Notes: generated by a model from the sequence alone, not told the origin. DNA of 64,000 nucleotides from Collinsella tanakaei (GCF_016902615.1 NZ_JACJMB010000010.1:1-64000), one strand, 5' to 3'. Shown: positions 44,587-55,897, counted from the stretch's first letter. Numbers and translations are program-made.

Positions 44587-45402
44587 ATGGACATCGCAAC
44601 CGTACGCACAAACGACAAAGGGCAGGCAGTACCCACCGGAACCGTCGCGCTTACCGCCAACGCCTTTGGCCCACAGGACTTCACGACGATCTCGTGGCTG
44701 GGCGGCGCGGGCTTTTTGCTGAACGCTCGCGGCACTTGCATCATGGTCGACCCCGTGCTCGAGGGCTTCGACATGCCCGTGGTGTTCGACGCGCCCATCG
44801 CACCTGCGGACGTGCCAGAGCTCGACGCCATCCTCATCACGCACATCGATAACGACCATTTCAGCCGTCCCACCTGCCATGATGTTGCTAGCGTATGCCC
44901 GGCATACCATGCTCCTCAGTACGTTGCGAGCGTTGCGCGCGAGGAGGGTCTGCCGGGCATCGGCCACGATATCGACGAGAGCTTCACGGTCGGGAACGTG
45001 ACCGCACGCCTCACGCCAGCGTGGCACAACTGGCAAAACGATTCCAAGAAATGGGGGTACCGCACCTGGGAGCGTGAGGACTACTGCGGCTACTGGTTCG
45101 ACACGCCCGACGGCAGCATTTGGCTGCCCGGCGACTCCAAGTTGCTGCCGGAGCACCTTGAGATGCCCGAACCCGGCCTCATCATGCTCGATTTTTCCGA
45201 CAACGAGTGGCACATCACGTTTGACGGAGCGGTCAAGCTCGCGAATGCCTACCCGAACGCGCGGCTGCTGTGCATTCACTGGGGCACCGTTGACGCACCG
45301 GATTGGTCAACGTTCAACGGCGATCCGCGCGTGCTTGCCGACCATGTGACGAACCCCGAGCGCGTGCTCGCGCCGCTGCCCGGCGAGATCGTGGTGCTGT
45401 AA
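44587..45402 (+). CDS. Metallo-beta-lactamase-fold hydrolase
   Basis: 271 aa of the UlaG-like group. Metal ligands: LITHIDNDHFSRP (the HxDxDH variant of HxHxDH), TPAWHNWQN, WLPGDSK and LCIHWGTVD. ATG 44587 follows GAAAGGTG by 6 bases. Substrate unknown. 156 bases after tetR on the same strand, possibly co-regulated. Confidence 0.9.
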   Translation: MDIATVRTNDKGQAVPTGTVALTANAFGPQDFTTISWLGGAGFLLNARGTCIMVDPVLEGFDMPVVFDAPIAPADVPELDAILITHIDNDHFSRPTCHDVASVCPAYHAPQYVASVAREEGLPGIGHDIDESFTVGNVTARLTPAWHNWQNDSKKWGYRTWEREDYCGYWFDTPDGSIWLPGDSKLLPEHLEMPEPGLIMLDFSDNEWHITFDGAVKLANAYPNARLLCIHWGTVDAPDWSTFNGDPRVLADHVTNPERVLAPLPGEIVVL

Positions 45403-45419
45403 ATAAGGCAACAGCGGGG

Positions 45420-45621
45420 AAAGTGGATGAAAATGTCGATTATGATTTTTTAGAACCCACCCTGGCGCGTGCTTGAGGCTTTAAATCGTTGTGGACGCCT
45501 CCAAATCGCCGGGTTTGGAGCCGAATCGGGCATTCGACGGAGCCTAATCGGGCTCATCGAACGCCCGAGCCCCGCCGCGAGAGCCGTCTGAAAATGCATA
45601 ATCGACATTTTTATCCACTTT
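45420..45621. mobile_element. MITE-like element, 202 bp with 25-bp terminal inverted repeats
   Basis: The left end (45420-45444, starting AAAGTGGATGAAAATGTCG) and right end (45597-45621, ending CGACATTTTTATCCACTTT) are inverted copies with 24 of 25 positions matching. The similarity continues for about 10 bases inward. The interior has no gene but further dyads (GGGCATTCGA/TCGAACGCCC). No clear target duplication is visible. It lies between the hydrolase stop and the phosphatase start. Confidence 0.7.
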
Positions 45622-45687
45622 GGCTCAAAGCACGTGCCATCGCACGCCAAACACCGCCCCCGCCACGCAAGAAAGGACCCCTCGACG

Positions 45688-46305
45688 ATGAAAACGCTGT
45701 ACCTCATGCGCCATGGCGAGACCATGTTCAACGCGCAGCACCGCATCCAGGGCTGGTGCGACTCGCCGCTCACCGTGCGCGGCATCGAACAGGCGCGCAC
45801 CATGGGTGCCAAGCTGCGCGAACGCGGCGTGCGCCTTGATCGCGCCGTCTGCTCGACCGCCGAGCACGCAGCAGATACGCTGGAACTTGTCCTGGCCGAA
45901 CTCGGTCAGCCCGATCTTCCCTGCGCACGCGTCAAAGGCCTGCGCGAGATGTTCTACGACGACCCAGAGGCCCAGCAGGACTTCCTTGCCGAAAACGATC
46001 CCGAGGCCTGCCGGACCTACTATCTGCAATTTGGCGGCGAGTCATCCGATACGGTCCGCGACCGCATGGTCGCCACCTTGACCGACATCATGCTCAAGCC
46101 TGGCAGCGAAACCGTGCTGGCCGTAGGCCACGGCGGCGCCAACTTCAACTTCCTGCGCGCCATCCAGAATCCCATGCCCGTTCTCAACGCCGGCTGGGGC
46201 AACTGCACGACCTGCGTTTACGCATTCGATGAGGCCCACGCAGACGAAGTGCCTGATGGCCACGGCGCTGGCCCGTGGAGGCTGCTGGACGTCGTCAGGC
46301 TGTAG
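45688..46305 (+). CDS. Histidine phosphatase-family protein
   Basis: 205 aa phosphoglycerate-mutase-like phosphatase. The catalytic motif is LYLMRHGETMFNAQHRIQGWCDSPLT, with the second His in LAVGHGGANFNF. ATG 45688 follows AAAGGA at a long spacing; no better start is near. It lies just after the MITE-like element. Substrate unknown. Confidence 0.93.
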   Translation: MKTLYLMRHGETMFNAQHRIQGWCDSPLTVRGIEQARTMGAKLRERGVRLDRAVCSTAEHAADTLELVLAELGQPDLPCARVKGLREMFYDDPEAQQDFLAENDPEACRTYYLQFGGESSDTVRDRMVATLTDIMLKPGSETVLAVGHGGANFNFLRAIQNPMPVLNAGWGNCTTCVYAFDEAHADEVPDGHGAGPWRLLDVVRL

Positions 46306-48207
<1,902 letters not shown>

Positions 48208-48240
48208 GCACAGACTGTCGTATAACGGAGAGTCACAGCG

Positions 48241-48276
48241 AGCGCCCGCCACCCACAGAAAGGGTGGCGGGCGCTT
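48241..48276 (+). terminator. Terminator after the GH1 gene
   Basis: AGCGCCCGCCACCC (48241-48254) pairs with GGGTGGCGGGCGCT (48262-48275), followed by TCTCC. Confidence 0.7.
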
Positions 48277-48291
48277 CTCCTACTATTCTTG

Positions 48292-48723
48292 CTATTTCAT
48301 CGCGACAAGCGAAAGAGATCCTTCATCTCGATCCCCAACTTTGTCGAACAGGTACATCGTATGGCCCCAGGGAATTTGTGCAGCAAGCTGCTGCACAAAT
48401 TCGAAGTCGTACTCGCGCGCAAGCCTAAGCATGTACTTCAAGCTGCGGACCGAAAAGCCTTTGATGCCCGGGTACACCACTCGGATATCCCCGAAGAGGG
48501 GCTCCACGAAGCGGTTCCCCCACTCTGAGCGCTCATCGATGAGCTTGCCGATCGATCCTCTTTTGCGCGACGAGCCCCACCCTTCCATCAAGAGCTCCCG
48601 TAGGAGTGGCATGTCGAACCTCACGAGCCCACTGCCCGCCGGTGCTGCCATAAATAGTGCAACGCGCCGGGTCTCACGAACGAAGCGCCGATATGTCGCA
48701 GCACAATCATGATATTCCGACAA
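48292..48723 (-). pseudogene. Truncated DUF1016/YhcG N-terminal domain
   Basis: A 143-codon frame. Its second half matches the DUF1016 N-domain: GNRFVEPLFGDIRVVYPGIKGFSVRSLKYMLRLAREYDFEFVQQLAAQIPWGHTMYLFDK. The nuclease half is missing, and the first 55 residues (SEYHDCAATYRRFVRETRR) do not match the family. The only start is TTG 48723 with no good ribosome site. It is most likely a decayed gene. A full-length homologue is at 36691. Confidence 0.7.
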
Positions 48724-48778
48724 TGTCTTTAGCGTTCTACCAGATAAATAACTTTACCACCTACGGAATATCATGATT
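48705..48778. repeat. 15-bp perfect inverted repeat beside the DUF1016 remnant
   Basis: AATCATGATATTCCG (48705-48719) and CGGAATATCATGATT (48764-48778) match at all 15 positions around an AT-rich 44-base spacer. It overlaps the first codons of the remnant frame. It may be the end of a small mobile element or an operator. The rest of 48779-48953 is without features apart from the lysR promoter. Confidence 0.7.
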
Positions 48779-48953
48779 TCCCGTGCGAGGACAGGCTACC
48801 GACAGGGCTGCAGCGCGGACCCCGAAGCGCCGCGGCCTCATGACCATGCAACTGTCTCGATAAGAGTCAGAACAAGCGCTCGCCTCTCGCGGGCACGCGA
48901 CACGCGTATACTTATTCGCAATCCATACCTTTAACGCATGGAAAGGCCGCGCT

Positions 48954-49829
48954 ATGGAGCTTCGCCATTTGCAGTACTTCCTGATGGTCGCCCGCGAGGG
49001 GACCATCTCGGGCGCGGCGAACGTGCTACACATCTCGCAGCCCTCGCTTTCGCGCCAGATGCAGGACCTGGAGCATGAGCTGGGCTGCAAGCTCTTTGAG
49101 CGCGGGAGCCGGCGCATCGAGCTCACCGAGGCAGGCATGCGTTTGCGCCGTCGCGCCGAGGAGATCGTCGACCTGGTGGGCCGCACGGAGTCGGAGTTTT
49201 TGGTGTCGGCCGACACGCTTGCCGGCGAGGTGCGCATCGGCGGCGGCGAGACGCAGGCCATGGCGCTCATCGCCGATGCGATCGCCGAGCTGCAGGAGGC
49301 CTATCCCTTGCTGAGGTTTTCGCTGTTCAGCGGTAACGCCGAGGACGTGGGCGAGCGCTTGGATACCGGACGCATCGATTTCGGCGTGTTCATTGGGCAA
49401 ACCGATCTTTCTCGCTACGAGACCATCGAGCTGCCCGCACGCGACACCTGGGGCGTCTTCATGCGCGAGGACGACCCGCTGGCCAAGCTCGACGTCATCC
49501 GCGCCGAAGACTTGCTGGACCGGCCGCTCATCTTCTCGCGCCAGGCCAGCCAGGAGATGCGCAGATGGTTCAAGCACGACTTCGCCGAGCTGGACATCGT
49601 CGCCACGTACAATCTGCTGTTCAACGCCGCGCTGCTCGCCCGGCGTGGCGTGGGTTACGTGGTGAGTCTCGAGGACATCGTGGATACTTCAGCGGGCAGC
49701 GGGCTGGCGTTTCGGCCGCTCGATCCGCCCATGCATGCCAACATTACGATTGCGTGGAAGCGCTACCAGGAGTTTTCGCCCGCAGCGAGCGTCTTTTTGG
49801 ATAAGATCCGCAGCCTGTGGGGCGCTTAG
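48954..49829 (+). CDS. LysR-family transcriptional regulator
   Basis: 291 aa with the HTH ELRHLQYFLMVAREGTISGAANVLHISQPSLSRQMQDLEHELGCKLFERGSRRIELTEAG. It is similar in layout to the regulator at 41701, including the segment VATYNLLFNAALLARRG, so the two are paralogues of one subgroup. ATG 48954 follows AAAGG. No divergent operon is adjacent, so its targets are unknown. Confidence 0.94.
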   Translation: MELRHLQYFLMVAREGTISGAANVLHISQPSLSRQMQDLEHELGCKLFERGSRRIELTEAGMRLRRRAEEIVDLVGRTESEFLVSADTLAGEVRIGGGETQAMALIADAIAELQEAYPLLRFSLFSGNAEDVGERLDTGRIDFGVFIGQTDLSRYETIELPARDTWGVFMREDDPLAKLDVIRAEDLLDRPLIFSRQASQEMRRWFKHDFAELDIVATYNLLFNAALLARRGVGYVVSLEDIVDTSAGSGLAFRPLDPPMHANITIAWKRYQEFSPAASVFLDKIRSLWGA

Positions 49830-49878
49830 CGTGCTGCCCGCAATAAGCACCTTGGGATAATCTTGTGGGCCGCTACGC

Positions 49879-50817
49879 CTACCGCCCGATTGTTCTGCAG
49901 ACAAGGCATGCGAGTGCGCCGAACACCCAGCTGAGCCAGAAAAACGGCCAGTCGAGCAGAAACAAACCCACGAGGGCGACGGCGGTCGCAAACGCCATAA
50001 CCAGCGAGAACATGCGGAGCCGCACCGCACCTGGCTCGCACGACACAAGCTCGTTGCGAGCGTTGTAGCCCGCAACGTCCATGCGTGCAGCCATGAACGA
50101 CGCATAAACCGCTGAAGAAGAAGCAGCGGCGACCCCCATCAGCAAACAAACAAGACCTGTCGTCGTATCGAACGAACAGGCAAACAGCACAAATGCGACC
50201 ATACCCGCGCAGAACAGCGCCGCACATACAAGGCCGATCTTAAACAAGCGATCGTGTGCCGCCGTACGTTCACGCTCCGTGTACTCGCCCTCGATTCGCC
50301 GATAACGCTGCCTGAACGCCATGTGCTCACGCACGGCTGGCATAATGAGCGCCGTCACGGCCGCAAGGGTAACAACCAGGACAATACGGCTGCTGACCGG
50401 CAGCAGGCCTCCCCACAAAAACGCTAGGCCCGACGATCCGCCCAGGCGCACCATCGCGGCCGGGCCCAAAAAGCCCAGGCCAACCGCCACTGAAACGAGG
50501 CGTGCCCTTCGGCGCATATGCGCATCATACGCGGCAAACGATGAGCTCTCCTGCGCGCATGCCGCCGCTTCCCCCTCGTTCTCCAGCTGTCTCTCTAATT
50601 CGGAAGAGGCCTTGGCCACGACATCGCCCCGCACAAGCTCGTCGAGTGTGCAGCCAAACAGGTCACACACACGCAGCAGCTTATCCATCTCGGGATACGC
50701 CCGCTCCGCCTCCCACTTGCTTACCGCCTGGCGCGACACGCCGAGCATCAGGGCAAACTGCTCCTGCGTTAGGCCATCACGCGCGCGAAGGCGCTGCAAG
50801 TTGTCGCGAAAGCTCAT
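49879..50817 (-). CDS. XRE-type regulator with membrane domain
   Basis: 312 aa. Residues 1-60 are a Cro/CI helix-turn-helix (NLQRLRARDGLTQEQFALMLGVSRQAVSKWEAERAYPEMDKLLRVCDLF). The rest has about six hydrophobic segments in three pairs (ARLVSVAVGLGFLGPAAMV; SRIVLVVTLAAVTALIM; IGLVCAALFCAGMVAFVLFAC; and others). The HTH-plus-membrane form is common in Gram-positive regulators that sense envelope stress. ATG 50817 follows GGAGGGAG. It is last in the ABC-exporter operon. Confidence 0.88.
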   Translation of the reverse strand: MSFRDNLQRLRARDGLTQEQFALMLGVSRQAVSKWEAERAYPEMDKLLRVCDLFGCTLDELVRGDVVAKASSELERQLENEGEAAACAQESSSFAAYDAHMRRRARLVSVAVGLGFLGPAAMVRLGGSSGLAFLWGGLLPVSSRIVLVVTLAAVTALIMPAVREHMAFRQRYRRIEGEYTERERTAAHDRLFKIGLVCAALFCAGMVAFVLFACSFDTTTGLVCLLMGVAAASSSAVYASFMAARMDVAGYNARNELVSCEPGAVRLRMFSLVMAFATAVALVGLFLLDWPFFWLSWVFGALACLVCRTIGR

Positions 50818-50839
50818 GACACGCTCCCTCCGCACCCCA

Positions 50840-51799
50840 TTATAGATAGAGGCATGATGCATCTGCCAAGGCGGAGCCCACCTCTTCTGCAGCGTCAGCC
50901 GGAAGCGCCCGCGCCCGCACGCGCTCCAACAGATCATCGCGCATACGGAGCCACTCCGCACGCGACGCCCCATCCGCGACGTAGGCAGTATGGTACGATG
51001 CCTCCTCAAATGTGGTAAAAGGAGTGTCTAGCAGGAAATCCAATGACGCAATCGGCACATCGTCTTCGTTCGAACCAACTGCAAGCTTGGCGTGCGGATG
51101 CTCCATGAGTGCGTAGCGGGGCTGCGCCAAGTCGCCATCGGGCGTCGTCACGGGTTGAAGGAAGAGGATGTACCTCCCGTTTTGATGCATGGGAGTGCCT
51201 CCAAAGGACGAATACCGTCCCCTCGCGCACACCTGGTAGCGGTTGGCAAGCGTCTGGAAATCCGTATCCCAGTCCACCCGGACCTGCGAAGTCCGCACTT
51301 CGGTGTCGCCCTCGCTCAATAGCTTGCTGAGCGCGGAAAATGGCGAGCTGCGCTTGGCGATGTTGTCGATGGCGATAGGCTCGTACACCGAGATGCGTTC
51401 ACCCACGGCGATCCCCGGCAGCCCCTCGCCACGGTAAACGCGGTCAATGGTGACATCGGTCAGCAAAGCATTGTAGCGATGCGTGCGCTGCCCCGTGCAG
51501 GTAGCTTCCACGATGATAGGCGCCACCTCGACCAGCGCGCCCGCATCAAGGAAATCGAACGAGAACCATGCGCCTTCATCGCGCACTTGTCCCACGTCGT
51601 AGGTCGTCAGGGCATACGGGAGCCGATCGAGCGCAAGCGGCCGGCTCGCGCAAAAATCCGTGTAGCTGCCGCGCGTTGCCAGCGCAAACGTCGCGCATGC
51701 AGCAAGCAGCATTCCCCAGATAACACCCCATGCAATCCGAGTACGGCGATGATCGGTCAAGGCTTCGCGCTTCAGTTGTTCTTGCCGCGCATCCTTCAT
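50840..51799 (-). CDS. Membrane-anchored protein of unknown function
   Basis: 319 aa. One membrane helix near the N-terminus (IAWGVIWGMLLAACATFALA, about 22-42) anchors a large external domain containing LLTDVTIDRVYRGEGLPGIAVGERISVYEP and GRYILFLQPV. This resembles an OB-like domain also seen with lipoprotein-type proteins; no family was assigned. ATG 51799 with GAGGGGTGAGGG upstream is preferred to GTG/ATG further up. It is encoded between the exporter ATPase and the XRE regulator. Confidence 0.72.
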   Translation of the reverse strand: MKDARQEQLKREALTDHRRTRIAWGVIWGMLLAACATFALATRGSYTDFCASRPLALDRLPYALTTYDVGQVRDEGAWFSFDFLDAGALVEVAPIIVEATCTGQRTHRYNALLTDVTIDRVYRGEGLPGIAVGERISVYEPIAIDNIAKRSSPFSALSKLLSEGDTEVRTSQVRVDWDTDFQTLANRYQVCARGRYSSFGGTPMHQNGRYILFLQPVTTPDGDLAQPRYALMEHPHAKLAVGSNEDDVPIASLDFLLDTPFTTFEEASYHTAYVADGASRAEWLRMRDDLLERVRARALPADAAEEVGSALADASCLYL

Positions 51800-51804
51800 G
51801 TCCC

Positions 51805-52500
51805 TCACCCCTCGCGCACCGTTCCGTTGTCGAATGCGAACTGTCGGTCGCACAGCGCCTCCAACTCCTTACGATCATGCGAGGCGAAGACGACCGTCGC
51901 CCCGCGCTCGCGCTCTTCGCGCAGCACACCGTGAATGAGCGCCCGGCCGGCGGGATCGAGCGCGCTGGTCGGCTCGTCAAGCAGCAGCAGACTTGGGCGC
52001 TCCATAATGGCCTGCGCCAGGTGCAACCTTTGGCGCATACCCAGGCTATAGCGCCGATACGCCCGCTGGTCGCGCGGGTCGAGTCCGACGCGTTCCAACG
52101 CGCGTTCGAGGTCGCATTCCCGCATGCCGCGCCGAAGCGACGCCAGCAACCGCAGGGTTTCCATGCCGGTGCAGTCGACCCAGAGCGCCATGGGCTCGAT
52201 GACGATTCCCGCAGATGACGGGGAATGACCAGGACGTAGGCGCTCTCCCAAGATATCGATGCTCCCCGCGTCGATGGAAACGAGCCCAGCCAGTGCGCGG
52301 AGCAGCATGGTTTTTCCTGAGCCATTGGGACCATACAGGCCATAGATGCCGCCTGGCGCCATGTGCAGCGTGACATCGCGCAACACGGTGCGGCCGCGCA
52401 GGGTTTTCGTCACGCCGGAAAGCGTGATTCCCGCGTTGGGCTGATGCGCCTCGAAGGCCCACTTTGCCGCAAGGCCCTTCTTCTTGCTCTGCTGAACCAT
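51805..52500 (-). CDS. ABC exporter ATPase
   Basis: 231 aa. Walker A GPNGSGKTMLLRAL, signature YSLGMRQRLHLAQAI (SLGMRQ in place of LSGGQ), Walker B LLLLDEPTSALD, H-loop ASHD. The SxGMxQR signature and the type of permease partners fit bacteriocin/antibiotic exporters (CcmA-like). It ends the coupled set with two permeases. Confidence 0.92.
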   Translation of the reverse strand: MVQQSKKKGLAAKWAFEAHQPNAGITLSGVTKTLRGRTVLRDVTLHMAPGGIYGLYGPNGSGKTMLLRALAGLVSIDAGSIDILGERLRPGHSPSSAGIVIEPMALWVDCTGMETLRLLASLRRGMRECDLERALERVGLDPRDQRAYRRYSLGMRQRLHLAQAIMERPSLLLLDEPTSALDPAGRALIHGVLREERERGATVVFASHDRKELEALCDRQFAFDNGTVREG

Positions 52501-52501
52501 G

Positions 52502-53212
52502 CTAGACCTCCCGATTCGTCAGAATATCGCGGCGCCGCACGCAGGCGAACGCTACCGCAGCGAGCGCGCCCGCAAGCAGGACGAGCCACAGGGCGTCGTG
52601 CGCGGTCGCGGCAAGATTAGGCGGCACATCGACTCCGGCTATTACCCATCCCACCAGCGGCACGCCGCCGCCCGGCACGTTCAGGGTCATGAAGTCCCAC
52701 ACGCCATAGATGAGCGCCGCGATGACCCCCGCCGGCAGCACGCCGGTCGCCCACAACAAGGCGTTGAGCAGCAGCCCGACAACCGTGAAAAACAGCGTCT
52801 GCATCGCCCAGGAACACAACAGGTATGTTGGCGTGAATGCCGGCGCGGGAAAGCGCGCGAGCAATGCGGGCAGCGGGGCCACGGTGAGCGCAGCAGAGAT
52901 GATCGCCGCGGCTTGGAGCACCGATGCCGCGCAGCGCAGCATCAAGCGGAAGCGCGTTTTACACGCGACGATTGGCACGGTGCGGGAAAACAGACGCACA
53001 GGCTGCACAAAGCACGCCAGAGAAGTCGGCACATACACAAGACCCGCCATGGCCGGAGCGTTGAGGCGCGCATACGCCCAGCAGATGTGCTGATCGGGCA
53101 GGCCCTGGGGACTGAGCATGAGCGTCTGACCAGCGCGTACGAGTACCAGCGCGACAAGGGATGCCGTGACTGAAGGTGTGCGCAACCAGCGGGCGAACAT
53201 CGCGGCACTCAT
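52502..53212 (-). CDS. ABC-2-type permease subunit 2
   Basis: 236 aa with about six hydrophobic segments, for example VTASLVALVLVRAGQTLML, ALTVAPLPALLARF and ALWLVLLAGALAAVAFACV. ATG 53212 overlaps the stop of the previous permease as ATGA. Its stop lies 2 bases before the ATPase start. Substrate unknown. Confidence 0.82.
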   Translation of the reverse strand: MSAAMFARWLRTPSVTASLVALVLVRAGQTLMLSPQGLPDQHICWAYARLNAPAMAGLVYVPTSLACFVQPVRLFSRTVPIVACKTRFRLMLRCAASVLQAAAIISAALTVAPLPALLARFPAPAFTPTYLLCSWAMQTLFFTVVGLLLNALLWATGVLPAGVIAALIYGVWDFMTLNVPGGGVPLVGWVIAGVDVPPNLAATAHDALWLVLLAGALAAVAFACVRRRDILTNREV

Positions 53213-54057
53213 AGCAGCACATCCCGTCGCATGCGTATGGCCGCCGCGATGATGAGGAGCGATAAGCCAAAGACGACAGTCGGCGCGATGACAGCAAAAG
53301 CGACGCTCAGGTTGGCGCTTGGGTTGGGGAAGAGGTAGCTGGGGATGAACGTGTTGAATCCGATTGCACCGGAACTGGATAGCAGCCCGTGCACCGCGCT
53401 GCTGAGCACCCCAAAGCCGACGGGCACGCCCCAGGCGACCCAGCGGTTGGTACGCGCAAGCAGCGAAACGGCAAAGCTCAGGAGGGCAACGATTCCTGCC
53501 CACGCGGAGGCGTACAAGGCGTAGGCGGTGTTTGCGAGATACGGGCGGGCGGACGAAAGCCCAGCAAAAAGACCATCCGCGGGGGTCTCGAGATAGACCG
53601 GCGTGTTCATGCTGCCCGCGAACGAGCCCTCGATTGGGAACGTGACGAGTGCCAGCACCTGGAGCAGAGCGGCCATGGCGAGCGTGATAAGAAAGCCGCC
53701 CACGAATGCGACAGTGGCATTCGCCCAGATATATGTAGGGGTTGATGTGCGGCTTACTATGGCAGCCGCCGTTCCTTCGCGCACCTCCTGCGCAAGATTG
53801 CCGGCGGCGACAAGCGAGGCAACCGGAAAGAGAAGCAACGCGATATAGATCATGAGGGCGTGCGCCTGCATGCGCAGATTGTTCCAAGCCCAGCCGTAAG
53901 CAGCGCCCGGGACCGATCCCGCTTCTTCTCCAAAGAACATCCAACACGTTTGCGCAAACCCGATGAGGGCAAACAGCAACATGATCGTGACGGCGGCTTT
54001 GCACTCGCGTCGCGCGCAGGCACGACGTGCTTCCAAGATGAGCAAGCGGGCGAACAT
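53209..54057 (-). CDS. ABC-2-type permease subunit 1
   Basis: 282 aa with about six hydrophobic segments (IMLLFALIGFAQTCWMFFG; ALMIYIALLLFPVASLVAAGNLAQEVREGTAAAIVSRT; GGFLITLAMAALLQVLALVTF). The amphipathic NLAQEVREGTAAAIVSR fits ABC-2 exporters. ATG 54057 follows AGGGGAGG. First gene of a five-gene operon (two permeases, ATPase, anchored protein, XRE regulator). Confidence 0.84.
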   Translation of the reverse strand: MFARLLILEARRACARRECKAAVTIMLLFALIGFAQTCWMFFGEEAGSVPGAAYGWAWNNLRMQAHALMIYIALLLFPVASLVAAGNLAQEVREGTAAAIVSRTSTPTYIWANATVAFVGGFLITLAMAALLQVLALVTFPIEGSFAGSMNTPVYLETPADGLFAGLSSARPYLANTAYALYASAWAGIVALLSFAVSLLARTNRWVAWGVPVGFGVLSSAVHGLLSSSGAIGFNTFIPSYLFPNPSANLSVAFAVIAPTVVFGLSLLIIAAAIRMRRDVLL

Positions 54058-54154
54058 GGCGGACCTCCCCTGCGTCTTTGCGGCTGACTTTGCCTCATTG
54101 TACCGGTGCGGAGTGAGATAGCACCACCATGTTCGAGTTTCTTTTGAGCGAAAA

Positions 54155-54192
54155 CGCCCGCTACCTGTGGTTGACGCCGCAGGTAGCGGGCG
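54155..54192 (-). terminator. Terminator after hspR
   Basis: CGCCCGCTACCTG (54155-54167) pairs with CAGGTAGCGGGCG (54180-54192). On the minus strand TTTTCGC follows. It lies 36 bases after the hspR stop. Confidence 0.8.
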
Positions 54193-54228
54193 CTGTGCGA
54201 GCGAAAGGCTCGAATTGCGCCGTGTGGC

Positions 54229-54642
54229 CTACAAGTCGCCGCCACCCAGCAGGCCGCGCAGAACCTGATGCGGGTCGGCGGAGCCGTCGCGCGGGGCGAG
54301 CGCGGTGATCTTCTTCTGCATCTTGAACTCGTGGACCTCGTCCTCGAGCTCGCGCACGCGGGCGCGGAGCTTTTCCATCTCGCGCTCGCGCTCTTCGGCA
54401 CGCTCCTTCATGTCGAGGATGCGCACCACGCCGGCAAGGTTGATGCCCTCATCGGTCAGCTGGTTGATGAGTTCCAGCCGCTCGATGTCGGCGCGTGAGT
54501 ACAGACGCGTGTTGCCGCCCGAGCGCTGCGGGTTCACCAGGCCCTTCGATTCGTACACGCGCAGGGTCTGGGGGTGCATGCCCGTCAGCTCCGCCGCAAC
54601 GGAAATCATATAAAGCGGCTTGTTGCGCGCATCATCAGCCAT
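54229..54642 (-). CDS. hspR: Heat-shock repressor HspR (MerR family)
   Basis: 137 aa. The MerR HTH is MISVAAELTGMHPQTLRVYESKGLVNPQRSGGNTRLYSRADIERLELINQLT, followed by a coiled coil (KERAEEREREMEKLRARVRELEDEV) and a short tail. HspR represses chaperone genes together with DnaK as corepressor in actinobacteria. ATG 54642 follows GGGGAT; the ATG at 54702 is rejected. It lies 153 bases after dnaJ. The shared operator upstream of clpB and dnaK is its probable target. Confidence 0.92.
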   Translation of the reverse strand: MADDARNKPLYMISVAAELTGMHPQTLRVYESKGLVNPQRSGGNTRLYSRADIERLELINQLTDEGINLAGVVRILDMKERAEEREREMEKLRARVRELEDEVHEFKMQKKITALAPRDGSADPHQVLRGLLGGGDL

Positions 54643-54795
54643 ATCAATCCCCAAACTTTCCGGTGTGACAAGCGTGGCGGGCGGGGCACGCCTCCGCATC
54701 ACGCGTTCATTTTATAGTGCTTCTTGCCGTGCAGGCGCGCCGATCATGACGCGGGAAGGCGCCCGGCATGCCATAATCGGCGGCTGCACATCGTG

Positions 54796-55752
54796 CTAGA
54801 TCTTGGCGCGGAAGCGGTTGACGTCCGCACGGTAATCGCGACGATCGGCAGCGCGCAGCTTCTCGAGCGCCGTCTTCTCGTCGGATGTCAGGTTCGTCGG
54901 CACCTGCACGGCGACTTTCACCAGCAGCGCGCCGGTGCGGCCGCGGTGCTTCACGTCAGGCGCGCCCATCTCCTTGAAACGGAACGTCTTGCCGCTCTGC
55001 GTGCCCGCAGGCACCTTCAGGCGCACGGTCGCGCCACCGGGCGTGGGTACCTCGACCGAGCAGCCGAGAGCCGCCTCGTATATGGAGATCGGCAGCTCCA
55101 TCGTCACGTCGGCGCCCTTGCGCTTGAACAGCGGATGCTCCGCCACGTTCGTGGTCACCACGAGGTCGCCGCGTTCGCCGCCGTTCACGCCGTACTCGCC
55201 GCGGCGCTTGTAGCGCAGCTTGCCGCCGTCGACGGCGCCCGCGGGCACCGAGACCGTGATGGTCTGCTGCTCACCGGTGGACGGAATGCGATAGGTCACC
55301 TTGTGCGTCACGCCGCGAAATGCGTCCTCGGCGGACACGTCGACGGACAGCGACAGGTCGCTGCCCTTGCGGGGCCTGTTGCTGGCCGAGCGGCCACCGC
55401 CGCCCATGCCCCCGAAATTCGTCGCCCAATCAGATCCGAATGCGCCATCGCCGTTGAAGATGCTGCTGAAGATGTCGCTCCAGCCGCTGGCACCGGCGCC
55501 GCCCGTATAGGTGTAGCTGCCGCCGCCCGCTCCCGGGATGCCACCGAACATCAGCATCTGGTCGTACTCTTTGCGCTTCTTGGGATCCGAAAGCGTCTCG
55601 TACGCCTCCGAGATCTCCTTGAACTTCGCCTCGTCGCCGCCCGCATCCGGGTGGTACTTCTGCGCGAGCTTGCGAAACGCCTTCTTGATCTCTTGGTCGG
55701 AGGCGTTCTTCTGGACCCCCAGCACATCGTAGAAATTCTTGCCCTGCGGCAT
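54796..55752 (-). CDS. dnaJ: Co-chaperone DnaJ (CbpA-like, no zinc finger)
   Basis: 318 aa. The J-domain (6-70) contains the HPD motif at 34-36 in KYHPDAGG, followed by a Gly/Phe-rich stretch (about 77-130) and the beta-rich peptide-binding C-domain ([41 protein letters not shown]). The cysteine zinc-finger repeats of classical DnaJ are absent, so it is a type II protein. ATG 55752 follows GAAAGGAGGGGG. It stimulates DnaK. Confidence 0.95.
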   Translation of the reverse strand: MPQGKNFYDVLGVQKNASDQEIKKAFRKLAQKYHPDAGGDEAKFKEISEAYETLSDPKKRKEYDQMLMFGGIPGAGGGSYTYTGGAGASGWSDIFSSIFNGDGAFGSDWATNFGGMGGGGRSASNRPRKGSDLSLSVDVSAEDAFRGVTHKVTYRIPSTGEQQTITVSVPAGAVDGGKLRYKRRGEYGVNGGERGDLVVTTNVAEHPLFKRKGADVTMELPISIYEAALGCSVEVPTPGGATVRLKVPAGTQSGKTFRFKEMGAPDVKHRGRTGALLVKVAVQVPTNLTSDEKTALEKLRAADRRDYRADVNRFRAKI

Positions 55753-55897
55753 GATACGCCCCCTCCTTTCCCCAAACACCCCGCACTGGCACCCGGGCGG
55801 GGACCCGGTGCCGATATCTGCGGGGCAATCATCTCAAATTGCTCTTACTCTATCTGAACATGACGGCAGGCGGGTCGCCCCCTGCCATCATGTTGAA

